Source of the DNA: Planctomycetia bacterium
GTDB lineage: Bacteria; Planctomycetota; Planctomycetia; Pirellulales; Thermoguttaceae
Assembly: GCA_030537455.1 (NCBI GenBank)
Contig: JAUNMR010000025.1
Span: forward strand, 1-57,121
Direction of reading: 5' to 3'
Length of the DNA stretch: 57,121 nt
The translations under genes were made by a program, and so were the position numbers. Under the pieces are notes generated by a model. It was not told where the DNA came from. It did no database searches and was given only the letters and a program-made list of their open reading frames with translations. Below are positions 18,241 to 26,578 of this stretch, piece by piece (the stretch's first letter is position 1; every line of letters begins with the position of its first letter).

Positions 18241-18271
18241 GATGGGACGCCGCGCGTGCTTTGCGTCCATC
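18241..18271. repeat. Bulged inverted repeat in the leader of the first IIA gene
   Basis: GATGGGACGC (18241-18250) pairs with GCGTCCATC (18263-18271) with one bulged G. It lies in the 354-bp stretch 18214-18567, which otherwise shows only AT-rich sequence and no clear promoter or coding frame. Confidence 0.35.
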
Positions 18272-18567
18272 ACGCAATTGTATTTCTTTGGTATTTGTCT
18301 TTCAGTGATTCTTGCGTATCGGCTCTTAAATATTTTTGAAATTCTTGTCTTTTAAAGATGCTAAACAGTTGCAGATTTTTGCATGCCGTGCTATCATGAA
18401 AGGCGGTAGGGGCGTCTCCTTCGTGGAGATGAACGTTAATTTTTGCCAAATGTAGTGTTATATTTAAACAGTGGAAAGGTTTTTGTCGCCGTTGGGCGCG
18501 ACTTTCTACGTAATCGTTGGGGGAACCCAGTTTCTTCTTTCCATCTAAATTATAGGGAGACTTTGTT

Positions 18568-19059
18568 ATGACGAATTTTTCCTTTTCCGAGGCGACCAAT
18601 TTCGACGCGACGTGTTGTGATTTGAAGGGGCGAAGTCCCCGTGAGATCTTTTCAGAGCTTCTCAGTGGCAGCGGCTATTGCAGTGAAGTTCGCGCACGTC
18701 TGGTTGATAAGCTGTGCCGTCGCGAGGAGTTGGGCTCCACCGGTTTGACTGGTGGGATCGCCATGCCTCACGCTAACGACGACGTCGTCGCGACGTTGAC
18801 GTGTTTTATCGGCGTGAGCCACGACGGCGTCGACTGGAACGCCACGGACGATCAGCCGGTGCGCTTGTTCCTGTTGACTGTGTCGAATGGTTCTCGCCAG
18901 CGGGATTACTATCGCGCCGGCGCTTATAATGCCACGTGCTTGCGACGTCCCGGCTTTGTGGAGTCGCTCATAAATGCCGACTCCACCGATGAAATGCGCC
19001 AGATCCTCCTGACCGCCGATGAAGAAATGAGCAGTGTCAATCTTGAGGAGGCGTTTTAG
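18568..19059 (+). CDS. PTS IIA(Ntr)-like phosphocarrier, copy 1
   Basis: A 163-residue PTS EIIA type-2 (fructose/nitrogen class) domain. The phosphorylatable His is His68 in GGIAMPHAND, preceded by the hallmark REELGSTGL. It is the most divergent of three tandem copies: the region before the motif is Cys-rich (three Cys in the first 50 residues), and the C-terminal half carries SNGSRQRDYYRAGAY where relatives have a conserved helix. A good AGGGAG Shine-Dalgarno precedes the ATG. Such proteins usually receive phosphate from HPr and act as regulators rather than in sugar uptake; no EIIB or EIIC is nearby. Confidence 0.88.
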   Translation: MTNFSFSEATNFDATCCDLKGRSPREIFSELLSGSGYCSEVRARLVDKLCRREELGSTGLTGGIAMPHANDDVVATLTCFIGVSHDGVDWNATDDQPVRLFLLTVSNGSRQRDYYRAGAYNATCLRRPGFVESLINADSTDEMRQILLTADEEMSSVNLEEAF

Positions 19060-19123
19060 TCTTCTCGTGTTTGAGCTTATCGCTTCGGTTCCTCGCGCTT
19101 GCTTGGGTTGAACTATCCTTGAC

Positions 19124-19165
19124 GTCGTACCGCCGTTGACGCGGTCGTGACGACAGCGGTACGAC
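19124..19165. repeat. Inverted repeat after IIA copy 1
   Basis: Perfect 10-bp arms GTCGTACCGC (19124-19133) and GCGGTACGAC (19156-19165) with a 22-nt loop. No T-run follows, so a terminator is possible but weak. It lies between the first and second IIA genes. Confidence 0.5.
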
Positions 19166-19245
19166 AGTGTTTAGAAAAGCCACAGTTTAACGATTTAAAG
19201 CATAATTGTTGGCATTAAAAAAAAACAAGAAAGTCTGTTTCGGTC

Positions 19246-19273
19246 TTGGCGCCAGCTTATTCCTGGCTATAAT
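19246..19273 (+). promoter_or_regulatory. Sigma70-type promoter for IIA copy 2
   Basis: TTGGCG (19246-19251) and TATAAT (19268-19273), 16-nt spacer, after an A-rich run at 19216-19228. It predicts a leader of about 190 nt and independent transcription of the second IIA gene. Confidence 0.6.
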
Positions 19274-19471
19274 AGAAACAAAATTGCGGTTGTGTTCCCC
19301 TGTGATATTTGAACGTTCTAAGTCGTTTAAAATTCGTTTTTAACGGAGACATTTGGCGACGAACGCGTCGATTTCAGGTTGGCATGTCGCGCTTGAACGC
19401 CGTCTTGGCGTAGCCAGATGGAGACTGTGCGCATACTTTCGACGATTTACCTACCTACTCGGAGGCAGAAG

Positions 19472-19966
19472 ATGACATTTTCTGATTTTGTTCTTTTCGA
19501 CTCGTTAAAACCGGATTTAAAAGCGAAATCGAAGGGAGACGTAATCCAGGAACTCGTGAGAGCGCTTAACGCCGCTGGCGCTATTGCCGACGATCTCGTC
19601 GAAGACGTTATTGGCGCGATTACTCGTCGTGAAGAACTTGGTTCTACCGCCATAGGTCACGGCGTAGCGGTGCCTCATACCAAGCATCTTGGCGTTGATC
19701 GTTTGGTGGCAGTCATTGGCGTGAGCCATGACGGCGTTGATTTCGACGCGCTCGATGAACAAACCGTTAAAATTTTCATCATGCTCGTTTCTCCTCCTGA
19801 TCGTCCCGGCGATCATCTTCGTGCTCTGGAATACATTACAACGAACCTCAAGGTTAATGAATTTACCGAACGCCTCAAGGCCGCGATCACGCCCGAGGAA
19901 ATGACGCAAGTACTCAAAGACGCCGACGCGCGTATGCTGCACAATAGCGATACGAACGAAGAGTAG
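19472..19966 (+). CDS. PTS IIA(Ntr)-like phosphocarrier, copy 2
   Basis: A 164-residue EIIA type-2 protein. The ATG at 19472 is preceded by GGAGG (19461-19465); the longer frame from 19418 has no ribosome site. His69 in GVAVPHTKH is the phosphorylation site, with REELGSTAI before it, and it is closest to classical PtsN in motif order. It shares the start MTFSDFVLFD with copy 3 (MAFSDFVLKE), showing recent duplication of copies 2 and 3. Confidence 0.92.
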   Translation: MTFSDFVLFDSLKPDLKAKSKGDVIQELVRALNAAGAIADDLVEDVIGAITRREELGSTAIGHGVAVPHTKHLGVDRLVAVIGVSHDGVDFDALDEQTVKIFIMLVSPPDRPGDHLRALEYITTNLKVNEFTERLKAAITPEEMTQVLKDADARMLHNSDTNEE

Positions 19967-20133
19967 AGGTTTCGCGTGTGAACTGGCGCGCTTAGAAGTT
20001 CAGTTTACACTAAGCTTTTTGTGTTTTTTAAACATAGACCGACGCGGACACGTAGCCGCGCGATACCGTCGACCTTTATTTAGCGCCGTCGCGCACGTGG
20101 TAGCGCGAATACTTTACCGATAAGGAACCTCTT

Positions 20134-20604
20134 ATGGCATTTTCCGATTTCGTGCTCAAAGAAGCCATCTTACCTAATATGCAGGCGACCACCGCGGAAG
20201 ACGCCTTGCGCGAGTTGGTACAGGCGATCGTCGCCACGGGTTCGCTCGACGCTTCGGAAGTCGACGCGACTGTCGAACGTATTCTGGAGCGCGAAGCGAC
20301 CGGCTCCACCGCACTGGGCGGCGGCGCCGCGACCCCACATGATCGCAATAGCTCCGTGAGTAAGGTCGTGACCGCTATTGGCATTAGCGCTAACGGCGTG
20401 CCCTTTAACGCGCTCGATAACCGTCCGGTTAAGCTCTTCTTCCTTACGCTTACGCCACATACGCTCGCGAACGAGCCGTATTTCCAAGTCATGCGGTATA
20501 TCGCCAAGAGTCTGCGCGATCAAGAGTTCACGCGGTATATGATGCAATTGAGCGAAATCAGCGACGTGCTGGAACTGCTCGAGGAGCAGGACGGTAAAAA
20601 CTAA
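20134..20604 (+). CDS. PTS IIA(Ntr)-like phosphocarrier, copy 3
   Basis: A 156-residue EIIA type-2 protein with His69 in GAATPHDRN and EREATGSTAL before it. The residue after the His is Asp, where relatives have Gly, Thr or Ala, so local chemistry may differ. AAGGAA precedes the ATG. It is followed by a terminator and the HPr gene. Confidence 0.92.
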   Translation: MAFSDFVLKEAILPNMQATTAEDALRELVQAIVATGSLDASEVDATVERILEREATGSTALGGGAATPHDRNSSVSKVVTAIGISANGVPFNALDNRPVKLFFLTLTPHTLANEPYFQVMRYIAKSLRDQEFTRYMMQLSEISDVLELLEEQDGKN

Positions 20605-20648
20605 AGTCGTGAAACTTATCGCGTGATTGAGCGTCTTAGCATTTATAG

Positions 20649-20676
20649 ACGGCGTCGTTCTGGCGCCGTTTTTTTA
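20649..20676 (+). terminator. Intrinsic terminator between IIA copy 3 and HPr
   Basis: ACGGCG (20649-20654) pairs with CGCCGT (20664-20669) across a 9-nt loop, followed by eight T (20669-20676). Confidence 0.7.
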
Positions 20677-20810
20677 TTGCGACGCTACCTGTTTCGGCTC
20701 CCCTTGACGCAACGCGTTTATAAGATTACAATACGCTTCGCGTCGTTTCGTAGTAGCCGCAGACGTCTCGGTCGCCTCGACGCATTGCCAATCATACCAA
20801 GGGAATTATA

Positions 20811-21119
20811 GTGATCACGAAAGAAGTCACCGTAACTAACAACGCCGGTTTCCATGTGCGTTGCTCCTCCCTCGTCGCTCAGTCGGCGGTGAAGTATCAA
20901 TCTGACATTGTCATGGACAGGAACGGTAAACGTGCAGACTGTAAAAGCACGTTAGATATGCTCACGCTCATGTGTCCGAAGGACGCCAAGCTCGTTATCA
21001 TAGCTAGCGGCTCCGACGAAGAACAGGCCATTTCGGAAATCGTTTCGCTTTTCGAGCATAAATTTTACGAAGATGAATTTGCCCCGACTCAGTCGTCTAA
21101 TCCAACGACCGAGTCTTGA
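20811..21119 (+). CDS. ptsH: HPr phosphocarrier protein
   Basis: A 102-residue HPr. With the GTG at 20811 as residue 1 (AAGGGA Shine-Dalgarno upstream), His15 falls exactly at the conserved phosphocarrier position in NNAGFHVR, with Arg17 next to it, and Ser46 lies at the regulatory position (DCKSTLDML). Ser46 is the target of HPr kinase in organisms that have one; no hprK is in the window. The C-terminus carries a short extra acidic/Thr tail. It takes phosphate from enzyme I (next gene) and should pass it to the three IIA proteins. Confidence 0.93.
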   Translation: MITKEVTVTNNAGFHVRCSSLVAQSAVKYQSDIVMDRNGKRADCKSTLDMLTLMCPKDAKLVIIASGSDEEQAISEIVSLFEHKFYEDEFAPTQSSNPTTES

Positions 21120-21159
21120 CGTGGCGCTTGGCGCATACAGGTCTCATGAATAACTCATC

Positions 21160-21195
21160 AGCGTCCCGCGCCGTTGTACGCAGGACGCTTTTTTT
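21160..21195 (+). terminator. Intrinsic terminator between HPr and enzyme I
   Basis: AGCGTCC (21160-21166) pairs with GGACGCT (21183-21189), 16-nt loop, followed by TTTTTTT. It lies only about 22 nt before the enzyme I ATG, so it may act as an attenuator. Confidence 0.75.
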
Positions 21196-21217
21196 ATAAA
21201 GAAAGAATCACGCCGTC

Positions 21218-22984
21218 ATGAAAGTCTATCGTGGAATAGCCGTGTCTTCCGGCGTTGCTATTGGTCGGATTTTGAAGAAGACGACTAATGCCTTTCAAAT
21301 CGTACGCCAGTCTTCCCTGACTCCAGAAGCGGAGCTTGAGCGTTTGTCGCGCGCCTTTGATTACGCGCGCTCGGGCCTGACGCGTCGTCGTGAGGCGGCG
21401 ACTGAGCAACTCGGCTCCGACTTTGGTAAAATCTTCGAAGCGCACCTTCTGATTCTCGAGGACGTCAAAGTTCGTCAGATGATCGAAACGTCGATCAAGA
21501 CGGAAGGAACGACCGCGGAATATGCGGTCGATTCGGTCTTTGGTCGCTTTGCACAACTCCTGTCTCAACTGGAAGAGGAAGTCTACGCCGAACGCGCCAA
21601 CGATATCCTCGACGTGAAAGATCGCGTGCTCAAAGGTCTTTGCGCCAAGGCCCAGGAGGATAAAACGCAGGCGAGCGAGCCGTCGATTCTCGTAGCAAGC
21701 TTTCTCAAGCCGAGCGAAACCGCTAATCTTAACGTTTCTAAAACCCTCGCGCTTGCAACCGAAAGCGGCGGTATGGGCAGTCATACGGCGATCGTTGCCG
21801 CGGCGCTGCGCATACCGACGGTATTGGGTATCGGCAAGTTCCTCAACGAGGCGTACGACGGCGCGTTGGCGATTGTCGACGGCGATCAGGGCGCGTTGAT
21901 ACTGGAGCCCGACGAGGCGACGTTGCAGAAATATCAACGTCTGCAAGAGCGTCAGAACGTTGTTCTTGGTCAACTTCGCGCACAATCTCGCGAGGTCGGC
22001 GCTATGACAGCCGACGCAGTGGCGATTGATCTTAAGGCGAATATTGAATTTCCAAGCGAGGCTCAAATCGCATTGGATTCCGGCGCCGCTGGAATTGGAC
22101 TGTATCGTACGGAGTTCCTCTATCTTGCCGACGAACGTCCCGAACTCCCGGATGAGCAGACGCATTTCCAGGCGTATAAAACCGTCTTGGAGACTCTCGG
22201 TAAGGAACGCACGACGGTTATTCGCACCTTCGATTTGGGCGCCGACAAGCTGCCGAAAGATCTTAACTTTACCACTGAGCCGGAACACAATCCCTTTATG
22301 GGCTTGCGTAGCGTGCGTTTGTCCTTGGCGTATATGGATATGTTTAAGGTTCAACTTCGCGCTCTGGCGCGCGCGAGCGTATACGGAAAATTGCGCATTA
22401 TGTTCCCGTTGGTCACGACGGTGAACGAGTTGCGTAAGGCAAAATACGTATTGCGCGACGTCTGCGACGACCTCATGGAGGAGGGCTTGCCCTTTGACGA
22501 AAATATCTCGATCGGAATGATGGTGGAGACGCCGGCGACTGTGCTCATGCTGGAGAAATTCTGCAACGACGTCGACTTCTTTAGTATAGGCACCAACGAT
22601 TTGCTTCAGTACACCTATGCGGTGGATCGCAGTAATCGCGACGCTCACTATCTTTATATGCAAGAGTCGCCCGCGCTAATTCGCTTGATTCGCCACGTGG
22701 TCGAGGTCGCGAAGTATTATCACAAGCCGACCTGCATTTGCGGGCAGATGGCGGGTATACCCTGGAACGTCCCCCTTTTGCTGGGGTTGGGCTTGCGCGA
22801 ACTGAGCGTTGCGCCACAAATGTTGCCGAAGATCAAGGCGATCTGCCGCGCCTTTACGATAACCGAGTGCAAAAATATCGCGCGCCAGGCGGAACAGCAG
22901 GAGACGGCAGATCAAACGCGCGTCTTCTTACGCAACGAACTTCGCAAGAAATCGGAGTTGCGGTCGATTATTTCCGAGGAATAG
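21218..22984 (+). CDS. ptsI: PTS enzyme I (phosphoenolpyruvate-protein phosphotransferase)
   Basis: A 588-residue enzyme I that moves phosphate from PEP to HPr. It has no GAF domain, so it is ptsI-type rather than ptsP. The N-terminal HPr-binding domain is followed by the swivel domain with the active His189 in GGMGSHTAIVA, then the PEP-binding barrel with LYRTEFLYL, RTFDLGADK, MFPLVTTVNE, MMVETPA and SIGTNDLLQYTYAVDR. Length and motif spacing are normal. It is the last gene of the PTS cluster, behind a terminator-like hairpin. Confidence 0.97.
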   Translation: MKVYRGIAVSSGVAIGRILKKTTNAFQIVRQSSLTPEAELERLSRAFDYARSGLTRRREAATEQLGSDFGKIFEAHLLILEDVKVRQMIETSIKTEGTTAEYAVDSVFGRFAQLLSQLEEEVYAERANDILDVKDRVLKGLCAKAQEDKTQASEPSILVASFLKPSETANLNVSKTLALATESGGMGSHTAIVAAALRIPTVLGIGKFLNEAYDGALAIVDGDQGALILEPDEATLQKYQRLQERQNVVLGQLRAQSREVGAMTADAVAIDLKANIEFPSEAQIALDSGAAGIGLYRTEFLYLADERPELPDEQTHFQAYKTVLETLGKERTTVIRTFDLGADKLPKDLNFTTEPEHNPFMGLRSVRLSLAYMDMFKVQLRALARASVYGKLRIMFPLVTTVNELRKAKYVLRDVCDDLMEEGLPFDENISIGMMVETPATVLMLEKFCNDVDFFSIGTNDLLQYTYAVDRSNRDAHYLYMQESPALIRLIRHVVEVAKYYHKPTCICGQMAGIPWNVPLLLGLGLRELSVAPQMLPKIKAICRAFTITECKNIARQAEQQETADQTRVFLRNELRKKSELRSIISEE

Positions 22985-23127
22985 CGGTCAATTCGTTCTC
23001 GCGAAGCGTTCGTAGAACTTTTCGCGCAATTGAGAGCGTCGAAAGTTTTCCCCACTGTATAAGGCGCAATGTGGCAATTGCGTTGTCGCCGAACCATTTT
23101 GCGCCATAGGCGCAGTATAGGTTTGAC

Positions 23128-23155
23128 TTGACGGAACGAGGTTGTGTAGTAGAAT
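23128..23155 (+). promoter_or_regulatory. Sigma70-type promoter for the DUF2344-rng genes
   Basis: TTGACG (23128-23133) and TAGAAT (23150-23155), 16-nt spacer, each box one base from consensus. It is the best promoter in the 413-bp gap 22985-23397 and predicts a leader of about 235 nt. Confidence 0.65.
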
Positions 23156-23397
23156 ATCTAGCGATAGTTTATCGAAAATAACGCTCACGGCGTGTGTGAC
23201 GGTTTGTCCTATGCGTTGTGAGCTTGGCTGATTTCGCACGCGTATTAACTTTACCCACGCGCTTGCCATGACGGCGCGTGGAAAACAGAGTCGACGCGCA
23301 AGCGCGCTTGAAACGAAGAGCGTCGCGTGCGGAATGATATAAAATTCACAGAGGGCGTTTTCGTCGCGTCGGCGCGAAAACGTGGTTTGATTTTGAC

Positions 23398-24027
23398 ATG
23401 GCGCGAAGAAGGTTTCGAATTCATTTCGGAAAGCGCGGTAATCTTTGCTTTATAGGTCACCGCGACCTGCTGCGCGCTATGGAGCGTATCTTTCGTCGAG
23501 CGCAACTTCCTTTGGCGACGTCTCAGGGTTTTCATCCCAAGCCGAAAGTCAGTTATCTCTCTGCTCTACCGTTGGGTTTTTCTAGTCAAGACGAGGTCAT
23601 GGAACTCGTCTTAGAAGAAGACTGGGATCCGGAAATCTTGCGCAGTCGCCTGACAGAGTCGACGGTTCAAGGTCTCGATTTTCTGACGGTTTTGCCATTG
23701 GAGGATAAAGCGCCGAAATCTAAGGCCAGCGCGTTTCAATATCAAGCGACGATACCCGCGGACAAGACGTCTGAAATCTCAGAGGCAATCGCTAATTTTT
23801 TATCGTCTGCGTCGGTGAAGGTTCTCAAAGCGAATGGTAAAGAGGTCGAGGCGCGTACGCATGTGACGCAACTTGAACTTCAGGGGACGACCCTGACCTT
23901 TACCATAGCGGCACAAGAAGGACCGGAGGCCGGCGCGCGCGAAATCCTTAGCGCTCTGGGACTAGGCGAGGAACTCTTCCGCACGATCTTTCCTGTCCGG
24001 ACCAAGACGTACGTGCAAGACGCTTAG
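23398..24027 (+). CDS. DUF2344 / TIGR03936-type radical SAM-associated protein
   Basis: A 209-residue protein of the DUF2344 family, often fused or adjacent to radical SAM proteins and next to RNase E/G and L21 genes. The start RRRFRIHFGKRGNLCFIGHRDLLRAMERIFRRA and GFHPKPKVSYLSALPLGFSSQDEV are the family signature. Its role is unproven; the linkage suggests RNA or ribosome metabolism. The radical SAM partner domain is not adjacent here. It is 60 bp upstream of rng and probably co-transcribed. Confidence 0.88.
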   Translation: MARRRFRIHFGKRGNLCFIGHRDLLRAMERIFRRAQLPLATSQGFHPKPKVSYLSALPLGFSSQDEVMELVLEEDWDPEILRSRLTESTVQGLDFLTVLPLEDKAPKSKASAFQYQATIPADKTSEISEAIANFLSSASVKVLKANGKEVEARTHVTQLELQGTTLTFTIAAQEGPEAGAREILSALGLGEELFRTIFPVRTKTYVQDA

Positions 24028-24087
24028 CGCTTGTGACGACGCGGCGCGTGGGAACCCCTCTCAAGTACGAAAGAAGAATACACACTC

Positions 24088-25695
24088 ATGGCTCAAAAAA
24101 TGCTGATCAATGCGCGTCAGCCGGAGGAGAGCAGAATTGCGATCATCGACGACGGCGTTCTTGAGGAACTTTATATCGAACGTTCCTCAAACGACAACTA
24201 CGTAGGCAATATCTACAAAGGTGTTGTTGTTAATATCGAGAAGAGCATTCAGGCGGCTTTTATCGACTTTGGCGTCGGTCGCAACGGGTTCCTGCACATT
24301 AGCGACGTGGAGCCTAGTTATTTCAAGCAGGATCCGAACTTCCACCCGGAAGAATCGAATGGACGACACGGTCACAATTCTCATAACGGGGATCATGGCG
24401 ACTACGGACGTCCTCGCCATAAGCCTCTGATTGAAAACGTCTTCCATAAGGGGGACGAGGTGATTGTGCAGGTCATTAAGGAAGCGATTGGCACGAAGGG
24501 ACCGACCCTGTCGACCTATATTAGCATTCCTGGTCGTTACCTTGTGCTCATGCCGTCGTTGGGCAAAGTCGGCGTCTCGCGCAAAATCGACGACGACGCC
24601 ACGCGACTGAAGCTGCGCGCCATTATGAAGGATCTGAATCCTCCCAAGGGGATAGGCTTTATCGTTCGCACGGCCGGGGCGGAACGCGTACGCGCCACCG
24701 GACCGGAGCGCACGCGCAAGGAATTAGCGCTCGATCTGGCGTATCTCATGCGTCTTTGGAAGTCGATAGTTCGTCGCATTAAGAACCTCCCGGGTCCCTC
24801 TGGCGTTTACGAAGAGAGCGATATGATCATTCGCACCATCCGCGACGTGTTTACATCGAGCGTGGAGGAAATCATTGTGGACGACCAAGAGGCATTCGAA
24901 CGCGTGAGCCAGTTCCTCAAGGTCATTATGCCGCGCTACGCCGATCGTATTCGCCTCTACGACCAGAGAGAACCGCTCTTTGTGAAATATGGCGTGGATC
25001 AGGAGATTGAGAAGATCGATAATCGTCGCGTTCCGCTCAAAGACGGCGGCTCAATCGTGATAGACCAGACCGAAGCGCTCGTGGCGATTGACGTTAACAC
25101 CGGCAGCTTCCGTGCGAAGGAAAACGCGGAAGACAACGCGTTCCAGTTGAATCTTCGCGCAGCGAAAGAAATCGCGCGTCAGATTCGTCTGCGCGACCTC
25201 GGCGGCGTGATTGTGAACGACTTCATCGATATGGAAGAGGACGAGCATCGTCGTGCGGTGGAGCGCACGTTACGCGACGCGCTCAAACGCGACCGTGCGA
25301 AGACGAAGATTATGCGCACCAGTCCCTTTGGTTTGATCGAAATGACGCGTCAGCGCGTTCGTCCTGGTCTTAAGCGCAGCGTGTACCGCGAATGTCCTTG
25401 CTGTCGTGGCGGCGGTTCGATCAAATCGATCGAGAGCATGGCGATTATGATCATGCGCATTCTAGCGCTTGCGGGTCAGGAGCCGCGCGCCAGCCAGATC
25501 GTGATCGGCATGGCGGAAGAGGTCGCGGAGTATCTTAATAATAAAAAGCGTCTTCAGTTGGCTAAGATCGAAGCGGACAACGGCGTGTCGATTACGCTCA
25601 AGCACGTGTCGAACGTGTGGCCGGAGCATGTCGAGGTCGAGGTTTACGACGAACAGGGCAAGAGACTGCCCTTTAGTACGAACGGAAACTCTTGA
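24088..25695 (+). CDS. rng: Ribonuclease E/G
   Basis: A 535-residue endoribonuclease of the RNase E/G family, which processes rRNA and degrades mRNA from 5'-monophosphate ends. The S1 RNA-binding domain (about 38-135) is interrupted by a His/Gly/Asn-rich insertion at about 82-112. Catalytic Asp335 (AIDVNTG) and Asp378 (NDFIDM) are 43 residues apart, the spacing known from E. coli RNase E. The zinc-link is ECPCC (Cys436 and Cys439). It lacks the long RNase E scaffold tail, so rng-like is the better label. Confidence 0.95.
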   Translation: MAQKMLINARQPEESRIAIIDDGVLEELYIERSSNDNYVGNIYKGVVVNIEKSIQAAFIDFGVGRNGFLHISDVEPSYFKQDPNFHPEESNGRHGHNSHNGDHGDYGRPRHKPLIENVFHKGDEVIVQVIKEAIGTKGPTLSTYISIPGRYLVLMPSLGKVGVSRKIDDDATRLKLRAIMKDLNPPKGIGFIVRTAGAERVRATGPERTRKELALDLAYLMRLWKSIVRRIKNLPGPSGVYEESDMIIRTIRDVFTSSVEEIIVDDQEAFERVSQFLKVIMPRYADRIRLYDQREPLFVKYGVDQEIEKIDNRRVPLKDGGSIVIDQTEALVAIDVNTGSFRAKENAEDNAFQLNLRAAKEIARQIRLRDLGGVIVNDFIDMEEDEHRRAVERTLRDALKRDRAKTKIMRTSPFGLIEMTRQRVRPGLKRSVYRECPCCRGGGSIKSIESMAIMIMRILALAGQEPRASQIVIGMAEEVAEYLNNKKRLQLAKIEADNGVSITLKHVSNVWPEHVEVEVYDEQGKRLPFSTNGNS

Positions 25696-25713
25696 AATCT
25701 TCCCTGACGCCCC

Positions 25714-25741
25714 TTCCGCTTTGTGCAAAGGACGTTATAAT
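25714..25741 (+). promoter_or_regulatory. Candidate promoter for rplU
   Basis: A perfect TATAAT (25736-25741) with a weak TTCCGC 16 nt upstream (25714-25719), just after the rng stop. It would give a leader of about 265 nt for rplU. Confidence 0.4.
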
Positions 25742-25855
25742 ACTTCCTAAGTTTTTTGGTCGTTCCCCTGGCGCCTCGTACGCAATTCGACAGGTCCTGT
25801 GGGTTCCCTGTTCGCGCTAAACCGCGTGTTTGGCGTGTCGTCCGACATACACATT

Positions 25856-25990
25856 GCGTTGCAACGACCTTGCAACGCGTCGGAATTATCGTTTCGCCGA
25901 CGCCCAGACAGGGAAGGAAAACGCACGCCGGCGACGACGCGCATCGCGCGTTCGAAAATGTGGTTCGCGCGCAATTGCAAAGTTGCGCGC
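25856..25990 (+). promoter_or_regulatory. Structured leader of rplU with two perfect hairpins
   Basis: Hairpin A: GCGTTGCAA (25856-25864) with TTGCAACGC (25870-25878), 5-nt loop. Hairpin B: GCGCGCAA (25967-25974) with TTGCGCGC (25983-25990), 8-nt loop, ending 12 nt before the AAGGAT Shine-Dalgarno. Ribosomal protein leaders often bind their own product; this is an inference from position. Confidence 0.45.
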
Positions 25991-26014
25991 ACGTTAGCGC
26001 ATAAGGATAAATCA

Positions 26015-26329
26015 ATGTACGCTATTTTCAAAGACGGCGGTCATCAGCACAAGGCTGAAGTTGGTCGTAAAATGCTCGTTGAACTTCGCGAAGTGGAAGA
26101 GGGCGCCACCCTTGAATTTGACGAAGTCCTCTTGGTGAGCGATGAAAGCGGCGTCACTGTCGGTCAACCGACCGTCAGCGGCGCGAAAGTCGTCGCTACG
26201 GTTCTTGGCGTAGCCAAGGGGCCGAAGGTTGTCATTCGCTGGTTCCGTCGCCGTAAGAACAGCCGTCGTAAGAACGGTCACCGTCAAAAGTACACCCTGA
26301 TTGAAGTCACCGAAATCGTCAAGGGCTAA
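26015..26329 (+). CDS. rplU: 50S ribosomal protein L21
   Basis: L21 binds 23S rRNA with L20. The 104-residue protein starts MYAIFKDGGHQHKAEVGRKM, with AAGGAT upstream; the longer frame from 25799 has no homology. The basic loop VIRWFRRRKNSRRKNGHRQKY and the final LIEVTEI are the family signature. The usual partner rpmA (L27) is not downstream: a terminator follows, then a gene on the opposite strand. Confidence 0.97.
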   Translation: MYAIFKDGGHQHKAEVGRKMLVELREVEEGATLEFDEVLLVSDESGVTVGQPTVSGAKVVATVLGVAKGPKVVIRWFRRRKNSRRKNGHRQKYTLIEVTEIVKG

Positions 26330-26387
26330 TCGCTCCGCGACGAAGACGACGTCGGCTTAAGCCGCGTTGTAACGCGCTCCAATGCAA

Positions 26388-26427
26388 AGAGGCTCGATTT
26401 GCCATTATCGGCGTTCGAGCCTCTTTT
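26388..26427 (+). terminator. Intrinsic terminator of rplU
   Basis: Perfect 10-bp arms AGAGGCTCGA (26388-26397) and TCGAGCCTCT (26415-26424), 17-nt loop, then TTTT. Confidence 0.75.
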
Positions 26428-26578
26428 GTATTTCTTGTCGCGGTTTAGACCGTCGCGATTGTCTCTACCGTTTGATTTCTCACGCCCCAGGCGTCGTTGG
26501 CACGTGTTGTTCGACGCGTCGACGACGCTATGGTTCCGCGGGGCGCGTTCGGAGCGTTTCCGGAACGACTATTGGGGT

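Noticed and set aside
18270..18599. Minus-strand 109-residue frame between hpf and the first IIA gene
   Set aside because: It overlaps the ribosome site and start of the IIA gene, has no Shine-Dalgarno and no family similarity; chance frame in a regulatory gap.
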